This document shows positions 1 to 13,271 of a stretch of 64,000 nt of DNA, one piece after another. How positions within the stretch are numbered: position 1 is the first letter of the stretch; each line of letters opens with the position of its first letter. The DNA comes from Erythrocercus mccallii (taxonomy: Eukaryota; Chordata; Aves; Passeriformes; Dicruridae). A program made the position numbers and the translations under genes. The notes under the pieces were generated by a model. The model did not search any database. It saw nothing but the letters and a program-made list of their open reading frames with translations, and was not told the DNA's origin. The DNA is taken from contig VZRG01000277.1 of NCBI GenBank assembly GCA_013397435.1, forward strand, positions 247,002-311,001. The letters run 5' to 3'.

Positions 1-638
1 GTTCATGGAGACAAAAAATCAAATATAAGCCAGGCACCTGAGGTGCAGAACTTGCCACAGATGGATTTTTATAAATATCAGTCCTGACCTAGATGGCAAT
101 TTCCAACCCATAGGGCAGAACTTGGACAGCTACAGAACCATGGTGTGTTTGTCCTGGCAGAAATTAGGATCAGAGATCCTCATTCCAGGGATTAAAGAGG
201 GCTTTCAGGGCTGCTGGTGAAGGTAGTCCAGGAAAATCTGGCTGCTGAAGTGTGAACAAATTTACGCGTGGACTTGAAACTTCTCCTTATGAGGAACAAG
301 ACAACCAATAGTTTGCAGGATTCTGAAAAGAAACCTATAGGTGCCAGAAAAAAAAGTTTGTATTGTGTCAGCAATTCACAGAATCCACGATCCTTCACTC
401 TCCCACCCTTTGCAGAGGGAATTTTCAGGACTCTTCTCATTCAGGCATTCGTGGTTCAGTCTCCCATCAGCAGTTCACAGCCCTTGTGCAGATGCATTTT
501 ATGGGGCTGGCAGTAAATGCCAACACCTGGGGAATACATGGGCTCCTTTCACGGCTGGAATGCCCACAGCCTCCTGCCTGGTGGTCTCAGCACTCTGCCC
601 TAAGGATGCTGAGGAAAAAAAAAAAGCTGTTAGAGACT
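1..638. other. Unique non-coding sequence
   Basis: No gene, RNA or repeat is recognisable. Short frames are open on both strands, but they overlap one another and show no domain or splice structure. A 12-base A run lies just before the CR1 fragment that follows. Confidence 0.6.
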
Positions 639-857
639 CATGGAATATCCAGAGTTGGAAGGGACTCACACGGATCATCCAGTCCAGCTCCTGCCCCTGC
701 ACAGACACCCCAACAATCCCACCCCAACAATCCAGTGGTGTCCAAAAGCTCCTGGAGCTCTGGCAGCCCCAGGGCTGTGCCCCTTCCCTGGGCACCCTGG
801 GCAGTGCCAGCACCCTCTGAGGGAAGAACCCTTCCCTGATATCCAACCTATGGATAA
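639..857 (-). mobile_element. CR1 LINE fragment, 3' end, 5'-truncated
   Basis: The plus strand reads ATGGAATATCCAGAGTTGG, then GGATCATCCAGTCCAGCTCC, then text on a mean cost of spacing and a closing GAAGAACCCTTCCCTGATATCC. This is the reverse complement of an avian CR1 3' region, so the element lies on the minus strand with its 3' end at the low coordinate. It closely resembles the plus-strand copy at 19885-20062, including ACAGACACCCCAACAATCCC, so both appear to be one subfamily. Only the terminal ~220 bases remain, as is usual for CR1, which truncates at the 5' end during target-primed reverse transcription. It has no coding capacity. Confidence 0.85.
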
Positions 858-3129
858 TGCAACCTACACAAAGTCAATATGGAAAACTCAACCTGTGCAA
901 AGAAGAGGAAAGGAACAACGCTGACCATCTGCTTCCCTGGGTGTGTGCCGTCTTAGCTGATACTAGAAGCAGGTGTTGTATTTGAGGAATTAATTCCTCA
1001 TGGTTCTTGGGAAATTTGGGAAGCAGGCCTGCTTTGCATGGCCCCAAACAGCCCTGGGTGAGCCCCCTGCCCTCGCTCGCTCCGTGAGCCGCCACTGTCG
1101 CTGGGTTTGTGCTCTTCACTCTTCCCAGGAAGCCTCAGGAGCCCCCTGGCCTGGGGCAGTCTCCTGGAGGTGTGGGGAAGGCTGGGATGGTGCCTCAGCA
1201 ATCTCAGCTCCTGCTGCCGTGTCCACGAGCCGTGGGCTGGTGGCCCCGCAGGGACACAGCAGAGCCCCACGAGGGGAAGCCCTGGCTTGGTGAGATTCCC
1301 TGGAATGCAGCGTGGGATGGCAGGGTGGGAGGCTTGCCCAACAGCCCAGGGGAGCTGGGATGAATAAATCCTTATCCAGATGGGGAAATACCAGCTCTGG
1401 GTGAAAGAAACCCAATGCCCAAAGGGCCCACGCCCACCCTGGGGAGCTGCTGAGCATCGAGGAACCCCCGCCCGCTGCTGGCTCTGCAGCACTGGCACAT
1501 CCCTGCTGCTCAGTCTGGAGGTGAGCCTTTACCAGACATTCCATGGAGTGCCAGAACATGGGAAAAAAAAAAATGCTGCTTCTTGCTCCTGATCACCCCA
1601 GCCTCTCCAGCAGTTTTTAAGGACATGTTTCTGCCCATCTCCCGAGGCACTGTGCCTTTAGAATCTGCCTGACTTTGAAATTTGGTTTTCCAAGTGTTTT
1701 GTGGAAGAAATCCTTTGAGCAAGTGTGGTGTTCACTTCTTACCTGATGAAAAATAATAAAAGAGTGATTAAACAAGTAATGCTGTATGTTGGTTAACAAT
1801 TGTAAGAGGTTTACTTAATAATACTTTCCTGATGCTTTTTTCCCCCTAATTTAGGAATAAACCGGACATAATTGAGCATGCTATTGTGAAGCTCCAAATT
1901 GCACTGTGAAGAGAATTGAAGGAAACACATTTCTTTGATTTGAATATTTTTCTCATTAACAGGACGTTCAGAATAAAGCAGAAATGTTTGATGCTCAGAG
2001 CCTGTGGCGGTATCCAGTTAACACTGGCGTGCTCCCGCATTTTACCTCATGTTTACTAATCACTCCAAAAAGAAAGGTCACGTCTTTCATCACAAAAATG
2101 GAAACTTTTTGACAGCAAACAATTGGATTTTCAGCACTCCATTTGAAGTGGATTTCAGTGTGGAGAATGAGAGCCCGAGGCAGTGGGATGAGGTAACTGA
2201 GCAGAGCTGTGCTCTCGAGGTGTTGGGTACCACAAACTCTGAGTAAAGGCTCTCTCAGCTGTATCAAGGTATCATGCTGTTCTAAAACAGGGGGTTCTGA
2301 GCTGAAAATGTTCGGAAAACAGAATAAATAAGGTTTGGGTAGGTGTTGGAGTGCAGCTTTGGCTCAGACAACAATGCCAGGGTTGAGACACTGCTGCATG
2401 TCTGGGTCAGGATGCTGCAGGAGAAGTCAGCCTGAGGGGTAGGAGAGTCACAGTTACCTGCAGAGCGTTAAACCACATTCCTCCTCTGAAGAGTCTTCTC
2501 TGTTTTATCTCCTCTGTGCCTCCACCGTGGCCTTCTAGCTCTATTCTTCTGATTTTTTTAAAAAGACCTGTGTTTTGACAAAGTGAGTTTACTTGGCAGC
2601 TGGGAAAAAAAAATACATTTTTCCCAGGTAGAAAATACAGCTTGGTGGCTTCTCAAGCGAAATACTCCCCATGTAATTTCTTCTGCTTCTCTCTCCTTCC
2701 CATTCCTTCTGCTCCAAGCAGAGGAGCAGCCCTGAAGTCCTTTTTGGCTGGGTGAGGGCATTTCTGCCTCCCTGGGAGCAGTTCCCACCCGTCCCCGGGT
2801 GCAGACGGGAGCTGGAGCAGGGGCTGAGAGTGGATGTGAGCAGAGCACAGTGCTGAGAACTCCTCTTCACCCTCCCCTGGGCTCTGCTGCGAGTTACCCT
2901 TGAGACAGCGAAGTGAAATCAGAGGAGTGACCAGGAAATATCACTGGCTCTGTTCTTCCTTCCCCTCCACTGGTTGCACTCCCCCAAGGAGTCTCCCAGG
3001 CGGTGACACTGGGAGGACGCAGCCTCACCCCTGGCCAGGCTTTACACCTGTCTCCTGGAGAAATCACTGCTATGAAAAGATGCACAGGTTGCCTGCAGCT
3101 CCGGCACATATTGCATGGCATGGCACACA
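858..3129. other. Unique non-coding sequence
   Basis: No gene is recognised. The part from about 1010 to 1500 is locally GC-rich and gives overlapping frames on both strands (up to 166 codons), but none has recognisable domains or convincing splice signals, so I read them as chance. The rest is mixed AT-rich sequence with short A or T runs. Confidence 0.55.
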
Positions 3130-3500
3130 CGTAAATGAGATTAATTTGAGTTCTGGGCATCATTAACGCAATAAAAACTGTGATTTTTTTTTAGTTCAGA
3201 CCTACAGGCCATTGCAGAGAAGAGTAATCATAAGACAGAAACGAGTTCTCTAGTTAAAAATTAATTCCCCAGACTAAAAATATAATCAAACGATGTCTAC
3301 AGTATTTTATGAAGAGCTGGGAGGATAATAAAATTTAAAGCAGTGCAACATTTGCATTTTGTTCATTTCTATCCATATTTTCCCTTAGACTGCCTTTCTG
3401 TGTGCTTGTTAATCATATGCACTGCTACAGTCCTGGCATTTTAACATCACTGTTCACATCAAGATTGAAAGGAAACTAATTACAATCACATTTCAGGGTG
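3130..3500. promoter_or_regulatory. Candidate conserved non-coding element
   Basis: This is a repeat-free AT-rich tract with no long frame. It contains homeodomain- and POU-like text such as AATCATAAG, TTAATCATATGC and CTAATTACAATCACA. That texture is typical of developmental enhancers in vertebrate gene deserts. Conservation itself cannot be seen here, so function is inference. Confidence 0.2.
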
Positions 3501-4659
3501 GTTGTTCAAAGCTCGTTCGGCGCCGGCTACAGCACGGGAGCCTTGACCTTTATTTGTAAGCATGAAAATAAGGTAAAGATGAAAGATTGGCTCTCCTGCA
3601 GCTCATACTCAGGGATCAGGAGGCCCTCCCGAGAGACAGAGGTGTGGGAAGCCTCTCTCCTCTCCTCCTCTCCCATGCTGGCAGCAGAGGCCAGTAGTGC
3701 TATGCAGAAGCTCTGCTCCACTGCAGCGAGAGGTGACCGAAAGCTCCACGGTGTTTTTCAGCTCTCCCTCCAGCTGGAGGAACACGGAAAGAACCAGCAA
3801 ACCCGAGGAGCCTTTTTGAACCCCGTGCAGAGCTTTGCAGGGATTTGTTTGCAGTGCCTGGTGCTGCACTCTGTGCTCGGGTGGTCGAGGCACTGGCAGG
3901 TGCCAGCTCCAAGTCTCTTGTGCCCCTCATTGCGTGGCTTAACAACACTCACAGTACTCAGGTGGATGCACTGGGGCAGGATAAGGTCCCTCAGACTTTA
4001 AGGAGTGCAGGTAATCCTAATGCAATCCCTGAATTCACTCAATGGGAATGCATTGAGGGTGTGCTGCAGGTTTATCCACTGGGTTTCACCTTCTGTGTCC
4101 CCGAATTTCCCAAACTGCTGCTTTAATAAATTTATGCTATGCTGAGCACGAGCTGAGGGTTGGTTACACAAATGGGTTGCACCCAGGAGCTGCAGCTGGG
4201 GGGTTGTCCCCAAATGCTTCTTTTGGGGTCACTGCCCAGCCCTCAAAGCCAAGCAGGGCGAGCGCTGACCCCCAAAGCATCTCCTGAGCTTCCACCCCTC
4301 CTGGATTATCACAGCTCCCCCTGGAATGAGTTCATTGAGGAAAAGTTCAGCAGCCCTGAAGAGAAACAATCTCATTCTCCTCCCACAGCGTGTTTACCCT
4401 GCACAATCACTGCGTGTGCCCAGCCCCGTGTCCAGGCAATCTCTGCTGGAGCCCTGAGGTGCAGCGGGGTTTTTGGCAGGATCTGCCAGGTAATTTGTAT
4501 CTCCTGGTTGGAAAAGCTCTATTTGGGGCACCAAGCAGTGAGAGAAGGGAAACTCATCTCACACCCAGCTCCCAGGCTCCCTCAGCCTGCTGCAGGCAGA
4601 GGACACAGACCTTGCGTGCTGCTGGGACCCTGGATGCCTCTCCAACCAAGAAGCAAAGA
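3501..4659. other. Unique non-coding sequence with spurious open frames
   Basis: A plus-strand frame of 167 codons (3498-4001) overlaps minus-strand frames of similar length. A 243-codon frame runs from 4160 to 4891. Neither product resembles a family I know, both have irregular composition, and neither has convincing splice or start context. I treat them as chance frames in moderately GC-rich sequence. Confidence 0.5.
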
Positions 4660-5300
4660 TGATTTTGCAACACTTTTTTTGTGGTGTATTCTCCTTCTCT
4701 CTACATTCTTCAAAGCACAAATTTACCCGGGCAAATATTTACAGAAACTGAAGGGAAAAATAGACTGGTGCTATAGACGCTGCAGCAGTGAACTTCTAAT
4801 TACAATCCACAAAGTATTTATGAATAAATTTATCTATTATTTGTCTAGTTCGAACACCGCATACACTTTGCCTTGTACCATTACATGCTGAAGGAAACAA
4901 TATGCAGCATGAAAATGAAAACAATTTGACTTAATTATTTACATCATTACCGCCACTTTGAATTAGGCCTTCCATTTCTTTGGGATTTTGTAAAATTTAA
5001 CCGGTAATTACGCTTGCTTAATTAATTTTATTTATCTACTACTACAATGAGATCAAAACAAAAAACCTACCAGAATGCAAAGTACAGGCTGTGTCCCCTA
5101 ATTGTAAATGCTGCTTTTAAGCCTTTATGATAAAAATGTAGTATTTTGTACCGTTTCGTTTCAAGCGTATCTGGCCATGCTCCAGTACTATTTAAGTGTA
5201 AACAGGAAAAGCCTTGGAGGACGAGTAATCACACTTAAATGACACAACGATCATTATAATGATGTTCCAAAAACACGGCAAAATTAGATATTGCAGAACT
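4660..5300. promoter_or_regulatory. Candidate conserved non-coding element with a 14-bp palindrome
   Basis: This AT-rich tract has no repeat and is dense in TAAT cores: CTTCTAATTACAATCC, TTGACTTAATTATTTAC, CGGTAATTACGC and GCTTAATTAATTTT. At 5250-5263 lies a perfect palindrome, ATCATTATAATGAT. Such clusters are what homeodomain and POU factors bind. The end of a spurious frame overlaps the start of the tract. The enhancer reading is inference. Confidence 0.25.
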
Positions 5301-6090
5301 GTTTTCTCCTCTGAAGTGTTCCACCAGATGGTGAAGAGTGCTGAAACCGTAGATCCGAGAGAGGGAAGGAAAAACAGAAAAACATCCCCACACTTCCCTC
5401 ACGCTGCCATCCCAACTTGTCTCAAGTGGCACCTCACACCTTGGCTCTGTCAAACCTCCGAGCTCGAGCTGACACCGAGGTGTTTGAGTGCTGAATCACA
5501 GCCTGGGAAAGCCCTGCTTTGTTCCATTAAAGTTGTCAACCGGATTTATTTGGAGATGAGGACGAACGAGCGCGTCAGCAGAAGTTCTGGCGGTAATTTG
5601 TGAAACTCTTGATGAGATATTTTCAGAGCTCATAAAGAGGAAGAGCCATGTCATTGAATCACTGCACGATGAGTGCATTTTGGTACGGGAAAAGTGTTGG
5701 GTTTTTATCAGAAATGGCGCTGCGTCAGTGGGGATGTGTCTGGGAGTATTTAAAGGGGTCTAACAAGGGTTGTATAAAGGGGGAGATGTCTGTGTGTGTT
5801 GCTGCTCTGTGAAATGGCCACAAGTGAGGTCAGTCTGCACCTTTAAACTATTTGTCTTCCTTTCCAGAAGACCTGACAAAGTTACTTTCCACAGGACCTG
5901 CTACGTCTTCAGATGTCATTAGAGTTTTGTTGGTTTTTGTTATTAGAAATACCTGAGAAATATATAGAAAATTATTCATTAAAGGAACATTTCCCAACAT
6001 TTCCCAACATTAAAGGAACTAACTTTGTTACTTTCATATTGGTCAGGGGGTTCTACTTTAAGGAATATTGGTGAATCTCAAGTACCTGCT
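5301..6090. other. Unique non-coding sequence
   Basis: No gene is recognised. A small internal direct repeat (CATTTCCCAA twice, near 5986-6010) sits in AT-rich text just before the ATCC array. Confidence 0.55.
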
Positions 6091-6151
6091 GTCCATCCGT
6101 CCATCCATCCATCCATCCATCCATCCATCCATTATCCATCCATCCATCCAT
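6091..6151. repeat. (ATCC)n tetranucleotide microsatellite
   Basis: About 15 near-perfect CCAT units occur, with one CCGT variant near the start and one TTAT interruption after 6131. The same motif appears in reverse complement at 51640-51690. It is probably length-variable between individuals. Confidence 0.95.
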
Positions 6152-8610
6152 GCATGCCCTCCTGAAATCAAATCTCTTTTAATATGTATTGTGGTAAATC
6201 TATAAATGAACAAGGGGAAGTACTGGGGTGCTGTGGTTTCTGCTGACCCATTCCCAGTCCTAGCTCCCTTTGGAAATCCTGACATGTCCTGGGAGACAGC
6301 AAAGTCACAGTGGGGACAAGGGCTGTGCTCTGGAGAAGATTTGGGCTGGGGTGCACTGAACAAAGGAGAACCTTCCACCTTCCTGAAATGTTTGGTGTAA
6401 ATGTATTTCCAAGCCTTCCGCTTTCCTGAAATAGTCAGTTTCTTAACATTTCCTCAGGAACACACGTGACAAATCCAGATCCACAGGAAAACTCGTCCTT
6501 TTTCGCTGAAAGATCCTGAAATGGAAGGTGACTTCATTCCCGACTGGCAGTCATTCTAATTCCATGCTGAGCAAGGGAACAGCCTCTTGTTCACTGTGTT
6601 ACAAATATTTTTGAGCTGAATGTTCACAGTGTCCCAAGAATGGCCCACACGCTGCATTTGCTGCACTTCCATTATTCAGAGTTAACAATAAAAATCATGC
6701 AAAATTCTCCCCCCCTTTTCCATCCATCCCCATTCAATGGATATTTGGAAATGGGGCTTGCAGACGGGAGAGGGTGAATACAACATCAGCAATCCAGTTT
6801 GCATCCAGCTCATCTGCTAAAGCGAGAAGCCTGTGCATGGCTGGGTTTCAATGGCCTGTGGTAAATGAAGGGCTGATTTCACCCCCTGCCTCGAGGACTG
6901 AGGACCATTTGCTGAGCAGCCACTGTAGGTGACATTAAATGTCATCCCAACCACCCCTCTCAGGTCGCATCGGATGGAAAATATCCCATAATCTTAAAAT
7001 TTAACTCTGAACCAGTGGGACCCTGCACTGATCCTACGTTGTTCCCAAGCTAAATAACTTGGGAGAACAGGCTCTCAGGGACACTGTGCCTCAGTTTTCC
7101 CTCTGCAAAATAGCAACACAAGGATTTTGGGAAAGCATTGTTGTGTTTTCACTCCACACAGATCATTGTCTCTTTAGAAGGGCTCTTCTAGCAACGCCAA
7201 ATCTTTCCAAAAACTTGATTTACCAACAAAATCACTTTACAATAATTAGTCACCTCTCTGTCTGGAGGAAGGCAAAGGTTTCATTCTGCTGTCTGAGCTT
7301 AATTATGTTTTCAGAGCCATGTCATGGAGGCTCAGATGAAATTCTTGCTTTGTGTGCAAGAAAGTCACACCATATTTGCATTTGTTTGACAGAAGCCCTG
7401 ATCTCATCCAATATGTAGAGCTCGAATTTGGCAATGCTCCCGTTGGACATCTATTTTATATTCTGCCTAAATTCCGGGCAAAATATCATCCCTTGCACTT
7501 AAATGCTGATACCTTTGAGGGAGGGAATAAAGCCTGGTCCGTCCAAATGAAATCCCCTGTGGGGCTGTGCATCAGAGCTCTGTCTCCACCAGCCAGCAGA
7601 GGCTGCTCTGATGTTAATGATTCATTATTCAATCATGCATTATTTTCAGTAATAAAACACACGGAGGAAACCAAACCCAGATATTGAGTTGATGAAATGA
7701 TCTGCGAGCCAGAATGCCATGGAATGTGCTGTGTGGGAGGAGGTTGGGAAGCGGCAGTCCCTAACCCAAGCCTCCTGCACAACCTGCTGCCCACTGGATT
7801 TTCCAACGCTGGGATGTGGCCAGGTGAGCTCCAGGAACAGCAGAGCACATCCTGCTTCTGATGAGATGGTAAGAGCTGGGATTACTCTTGCAGCATATAA
7901 ATTCCGTCACTCTGGCCCTTAAAAACCCAGGGTTTGTTCAATGAGGAGAGCTGCGGATTTTTAATTGGATACTTGAAATAAACAGATTGTCTGCCCTTGC
8001 TTAGCAAACGGGATTTTTTTTTTTTCTTTCCCAGTTATTAATTTCCTTAAATGTAAAGTGACATCTAAAATGAAAACAGTTTATTGCTTGCCAGGAGCAA
8101 AGCCAGCCTAATTTAAGAAATCCAGAATTAAAGCTTTTGAAGCATATCAGGGCATGTTTATAAAACAATTATCATTGCAAACGTTCTCTCTGCTCAATGC
8201 AGCCTCTTCAGGCCACCTCCAAAGCCTGGAACTTCATCACCAGTCATCCCCACCCCGAGATGTTTCATCAATTGCATAAAAATCAGGTCATCCCTTGATT
8301 GCAGCTTCCCTCTGTTGACCCAGGCGTCGAATCCCAAACCAAACCCACCTGGAACATATTTAATGCTGAAAAAAAAAAAATTAACTCAGTGTTTAAAATT
8401 AAGTAGTAGGCTCATTATTAATAACCGACAACAGACAAAGGAGCTCAGTGACCTCTCCAACAGAGCATTTAAATCTTTGCACAACGTGCTCTGCTTGTGC
8501 TGGGCTGGTTTCACAAACAACAGCTGTGGAGTTCGTTAACATATGAATCCCCTTGAGGTAATTTGGAGGAGCCAAATGTGCTAAACTAAACACCTCATTA
8601 AAACAGGACC
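6152..8610. other. Unique non-coding sequence
   Basis: No gene is recognised. The longest frames (119 and 111 codons, near 7059-7687) have no domain I know. The tract 8030-8180 is AT-rich and repeat-free with TTATTAATTTCC and ACAATTATCATTG, and could be a short regulatory element. A 13-T run lies near 8013. Confidence 0.5.
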
Positions 8611-8682
8611 TTAAAAAACAAAACAAACCAAAAAAAAAAAAACAAAAACAAAAACCACCCCAACCCCAACCAAACCCCAAAA
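8611..8682. repeat. A/C-rich low-complexity tract
   Basis: A run of AAAC, AAAAC and CCAACCCC words, almost free of G and T, with a 13-base A block. The opposite strand translates to a phenylalanine-rich low-complexity peptide, which is an artefact. Confidence 0.9.
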
Positions 8683-11600
8683 TAATTTCGCATTCCACTT
8701 CCACCTGTGGGGGATTCTGTTATGTGGAATTCCTTCAGCTGCCTGGCTGGAAGTGGTGGGGGTTAAAATCGGTAATATGGGTTTTTCTCTGCTGAGATGC
8801 ACTTGAGACTAAAGTGCCTTTGAAGTGTGCCTGTCACAAAGAAGCAATTAACTGAGGACAATAATGTTTTCTTTTCCTCCCCGTTGCTGAGCACAGGACA
8901 CAAGTTTGTACTCAAATATGCAGGACCCCGTTTTCTCTTGAGTCTGCGGAGAGAATGGACGTGACCAAAGGGACTCTCGCTTGGATGGGGCAAGGCAGAA
9001 TCCCACTGAGTGCTCCTGGGGGTCACTGTGCCCCCCAGGACAGAGATTTTCAGAGAAATCCTCCAGAAAAACACTGCTGCAAGTCCGGGTGACCGCACAC
9101 AAGAGGCACAGTCCAAAGAGAGCAGGAGAAACACGTCCTGCCCTTGTTCTTGCAGGCTCCAGAGGGCTCAGGTGCCCTGATCAAAATTTGCACCAAGAAC
9201 AGCTTCTTTCTGTCCTTTTTTTTTTTATTTCTCCACGATGCTGCTGGGATAATTCTGCTGGTAAAAAGGTGCAGAAGCTCCTTGGAGCTGCTCCTCCTGG
9301 AAAAGAGCATCTCCTGCCCAGGTGACGCTGCTCAGTGAAGCACTGGAGCTTGAATATGCGATGTGGCTCTTCAAAAAACCACACAGAAATCCAGGCCTTT
9401 CCTCAGAAAATCACATTTCTTCTCTGTCTCCAGCTGAATTTGCTGGTGACTGGAAGGAGGGATGTGATGGACACGCGTTTGACGGTCCACAGGGAATTTT
9501 ACAATATTAAAAACATTAAAAAGATTGATCCCCAAAACTGGCTGCCCCCCAAAATATATAAATTAGTCACCCCTCTTTTTCACTTGGTTTTCTATATGCA
9601 TCAAGATATTTCTAAGAGAGGTTCCTAGGATTTATTAATTCCTCAACAGGAGTGCAAGTTTTCTTTTAAAAATGTAGATGTATTTTCAGATTTTGGTAAT
9701 GATCTAAAAGGAAAATAATTGGGAATTTTTTTGGGTATTAGAGTCTTATGAAGCAACAGCCCATTTTCCTTCAAGAAATTGTGGTTTAAGGTTCTCCTGA
9801 ATGACCTCTTAGGTTTTATGGCTTTTTTCCTCAAAAAAAAAAATCTTATTTTACTGCTCCATCCACATCTATTTTATGTTTTCCTTTATCAGGAAAACAT
9901 CAACCTAATTAGCAATGGTAATTTGGAACATCCATAAGAAACCTTTCACATGGATAAAAACAACAGAAGTTGGATAGCATTGAGGCACTTATGCATGCTC
10001 CATAGTTTTTATTTTCCTTTTAAAAGCTTTTATTCTTGAAACTTAGGCAAGGAACTTGGTTTTAGGGAACTGGAAAAAAAAAAAATCTCATGCCTACAAT
10101 CTTATTTTTGTTCGCTTTAAAGCATAGCTTTATAACATGTTGGGATTTCCTCCAGGTTTTGTAAATACTCGTCTGAATTCCTCCCAGGTATTAGTATGTC
10201 ATCCAAAAACCAGAAAATACTATTTATTCTCTGCAGGATTCAATCCATTCGTCTTTGAAATCCTGCAGGTACCTGGCTCCCCCCGGGGTAATCTTTCCTT
10301 CTTCAACAGGCACCAATGTGTGAGTTCAGTCAGAGTTAGCGTGGTTTTAAAATTCTGATTCCTACGGTGCTGCCAGGCTTTGGACAAGCGCAGTTTGGAA
10401 AAGTCTATTCCCTCTGCCAGTTTCCCTGGTAAATCCTGTGCTTTGGGATTTTCATGGGCACACAGAGAGCAGCACCTGCCCTGACTTCCCCGTGTACCAT
10501 CAGTCCCACGCTTCCAACGCCTCTTGTTGCTTTTCCACGGTGTCTTTGCCTGCGTTCTGCACAATTTTACTTCTCACAAGTGGAAATATTCTTGCCTCTT
10601 CTCCTTCAGAGGAAGGAGGCTGTTTTTGGCTTGGTAAATCTACTGGTTTTGGCTTGGTAAATCCAGCTTTCTCTCCTCCCATTGGCATTATCGTGCTGCT
10701 TCTCAACTTGTCTCCAAGCTTGATTTTTGTAATTTAACAGCTTTAACAGTGAAGGTACCAAGAACCTCCAGTGGCCCTGCCCTTGGTGGGATTTGTGCAT
10801 CTCATTTCCTGAGACAAATGCTGTGTGCTGACCTCTGGGATGATCCAAGCCATGCCTTTAGCATCCTCACTCCCTCCCAGCCTGTGAACACGGTGTGGCC
10901 AAGATTATTGATTTTTAAATGCTGCCACATTTGATAGGCTTAAATTGAGCTCAGCACCTTCACCAGTGGCACTTCCTTCATCCACCCGACAGCCAGCAGC
11001 TTCTTTCTGGGTTTGGGGAATTATACACAAACAACAAATTGATTTCTGAGAGTCTTTTTCGTGGAATTACCATAACAACAAGGACAGTCATTTAAAGCAA
11101 GCAGAATTTCTGGGCTGGTTCCTTATTTGCAACTTAAATTGTTCTAAGCAGGAATTTGTGGTAGGCACATGATGTTTTGCAGAGGCTTTATAAGGACTTC
11201 AGAATCCATCTTGCTGCCTTTGGAAAACCCAGGACTGAGCACTGCAACTGCAGCATAAATCTTGAAACCGTATTTTTACTCACCAGGAAAAATTCCTTTG
11301 CATAGGTGTATTTTCGACAGCAGTTGCATAAAGTGCTGTTCATAATAAGAAGGTTTTGAAATCTTCCACCCTTTTCATATATCTGGAAAGTCTCATAAAT
11401 GGCTTTTTATCTGTGAGCTTATTTTTTAAAGTCCATTTTTTCCAGTGCTGTGTTTTTGATGAGTTAAAAAATTTCCATCAAACCCCACAAAACAGACTGA
11501 GAAGAGGGCAGTGACAACCAAAGAAGGAGCTGCTCCAAAGCTGAAGTTCTTTTAACGGAAAGCTCTGGTTTTGGATCCTAATACAAACCTGAGAATCGGC

Positions 11601-12105
11601 TGCCACACGATTGCAAACTTAAATCATCACCCAAGTCAAACCCAGAGATTCAGATTATGTATTTTTTTTTAAAGTTAAAGCCTTGCCTAAGTTCCTGGTG
11701 CCTCTTTCTGCCTGCAGCCAGTGCCTCCAAAGAGCAGCTCTCTCTCCTTTGACAAGAGACAAATTTTGGCTCTCAGCGCTGCCCTGCTTTGCTCTGAAAA
11801 ATGAAATTTCATTTGAGGCGTTTCCATCAGCTCCTGGTGGTGTTTAACCATCTTTCTCCCACGCTGGAGCAGAGAGCAATAAAGGAGCAGGTCACCACAA
11901 AATGGATCAAGTGCAAACTCACATGTGTCACGCCAAGGTTCACCCTTGACTGAAAGTAAAATGGATTTAAAAGTCTTTTCAGAGCAGCAAGATTCTAGAG
12001 GAATAGATCAAATCACTTCCTTTTATACTGCCACAAAGCTACAGAGATATTTTCTGTCTCTTGTGTGTTTTGAAAGGATCACAATTTTATCCGAGGGCCA
12101 AATGA
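8683..12105. other. Unique non-coding sequence
   Basis: No gene is recognised. A short tandem duplication of TTTTGGCTTGGTAAATC lies near 10624-10664. Several frames of 60 to 125 codons overlap on opposite strands between 8763 and 10850 and show no family signature. 11040-11470 is AT-rich, repeat-free sequence. Confidence 0.5.
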
Positions 12106-12127
12106 GTTAATAATAATAATAATAATA
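12106..12127. repeat. (TAA)n microsatellite
   Basis: Seven or so consecutive TAA units follow GAG and end in TAGTGA. Confidence 0.9.
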
Positions 12128-13271
12128 GTGATATTTAACCCGAGCAAGACTACTAGGAAATAATTGAGAATTAATAAGCATATTTTAAAAAGAAATTACT
12201 GTGACCTTTTATCTTACAGAGTCAGGTTTAATTATAGAAATACTTTTCCCTCAAGATGATTAAAATTATCAATTTTTTGATTTTTAGTAAAACTTCTTGC
12301 GTTGCTTATAGAGTTCTATTGGGTATCTCTGTTATTCAGAAAATTAAAGAGCTAAAAGAATATCAGGTAAGGAAGAAACAAATATATTCAGCCCATAAAA
12401 TTAGCAGGGCACGCATGAAAAAGAAATAAATATAGAGAGGATTAAATTCTTGCAAGTTGTTCAGTCCTGAATTAAATAATGGACTAAACACAGGCTTTTC
12501 TTGCCCTTCCTACTCTAGATTTACTCTACTAATCACCCAATTTTCAGATCCTTAATATACGAAAGCGTTTGCCTTTAAGGCAGCAATAATTTAGGACTGC
12601 CATTGGAATGAATGTTTTTCCCATTAGGCAAACTGAGGATGTCATATATCCCAGCAGTGTCCCATCTTTGTGTGGAGGGAACCATCGGTCAGCTGAGATT
12701 GTGCCGAAAATCTTCATCAGCATCGAAGGAATCAAATAAAAATGTCTTTTTCCATGTTCTGGTGTTGGAGTCCACGGGACAGGGAAAATCCCTCGTGCTG
12801 CCCTGGGGGATCAGGGACCCCGGCTGGGACTCCAGGAAAGCACTGTCTTCACCTTTAACTCATGGGAAAATCTTCCCAGAATTACTGAAGAAGTGAGAAC
12901 AACAAACATTTAGAATAAATAGTAGTTTAGTTTGTCACAGGGCGAAAACTTGTAGTTTTGGGTTTTTAGAATGGGGTAGATGAAGGCAGGATGGAGGATT
13001 CTGGGCGGTGACCCACGTTCACCTTCTTCTTCTTCTCCTCCATCTTCTGCTGTGGAGGTGGCACAGAGAGATTGGCAGAGTGAAACCGAGGTAGAAATTA
13101 CGTGTCTAGAACAGGTAGTAATTATTGGTATAGAAATATAAACATAGTGCGTTTTAAGAGTTAATTGGACTAGAAACCTTTAAAACAACCTTGTAATCTC
13201 CACTCGGGGGCTTTGCCAGCTCTGTCATCCTGTGAGTTAAGCCTGGTGTGAGGGCGGCTGGCTCACCATGA
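12128..13271. other. Unique non-coding sequence
   Basis: AT-rich to about 12560, then mixed. No gene is recognised; a 94-codon plus-strand frame at 12612-12896 has no recognisable domain. A short CTTCTTCTTCTTCTCC pyrimidine run lies near 13024. Confidence 0.5.

Noticed and set aside
3498..4001. 167-codon plus-strand frame
   Set aside because: Overlapped by several minus-strand frames of similar length and no family match.
4849..4862. GTTCGAACACCGC resembling a tRNA B-box
   Set aside because: No matching A-box, acceptor stem or cloverleaf can be drawn around it.
4160..4891. 243-codon plus-strand frame
   Set aside because: No recognisable domain, and it runs from GC-moderate into AT-rich regulatory-looking text without codon signature.
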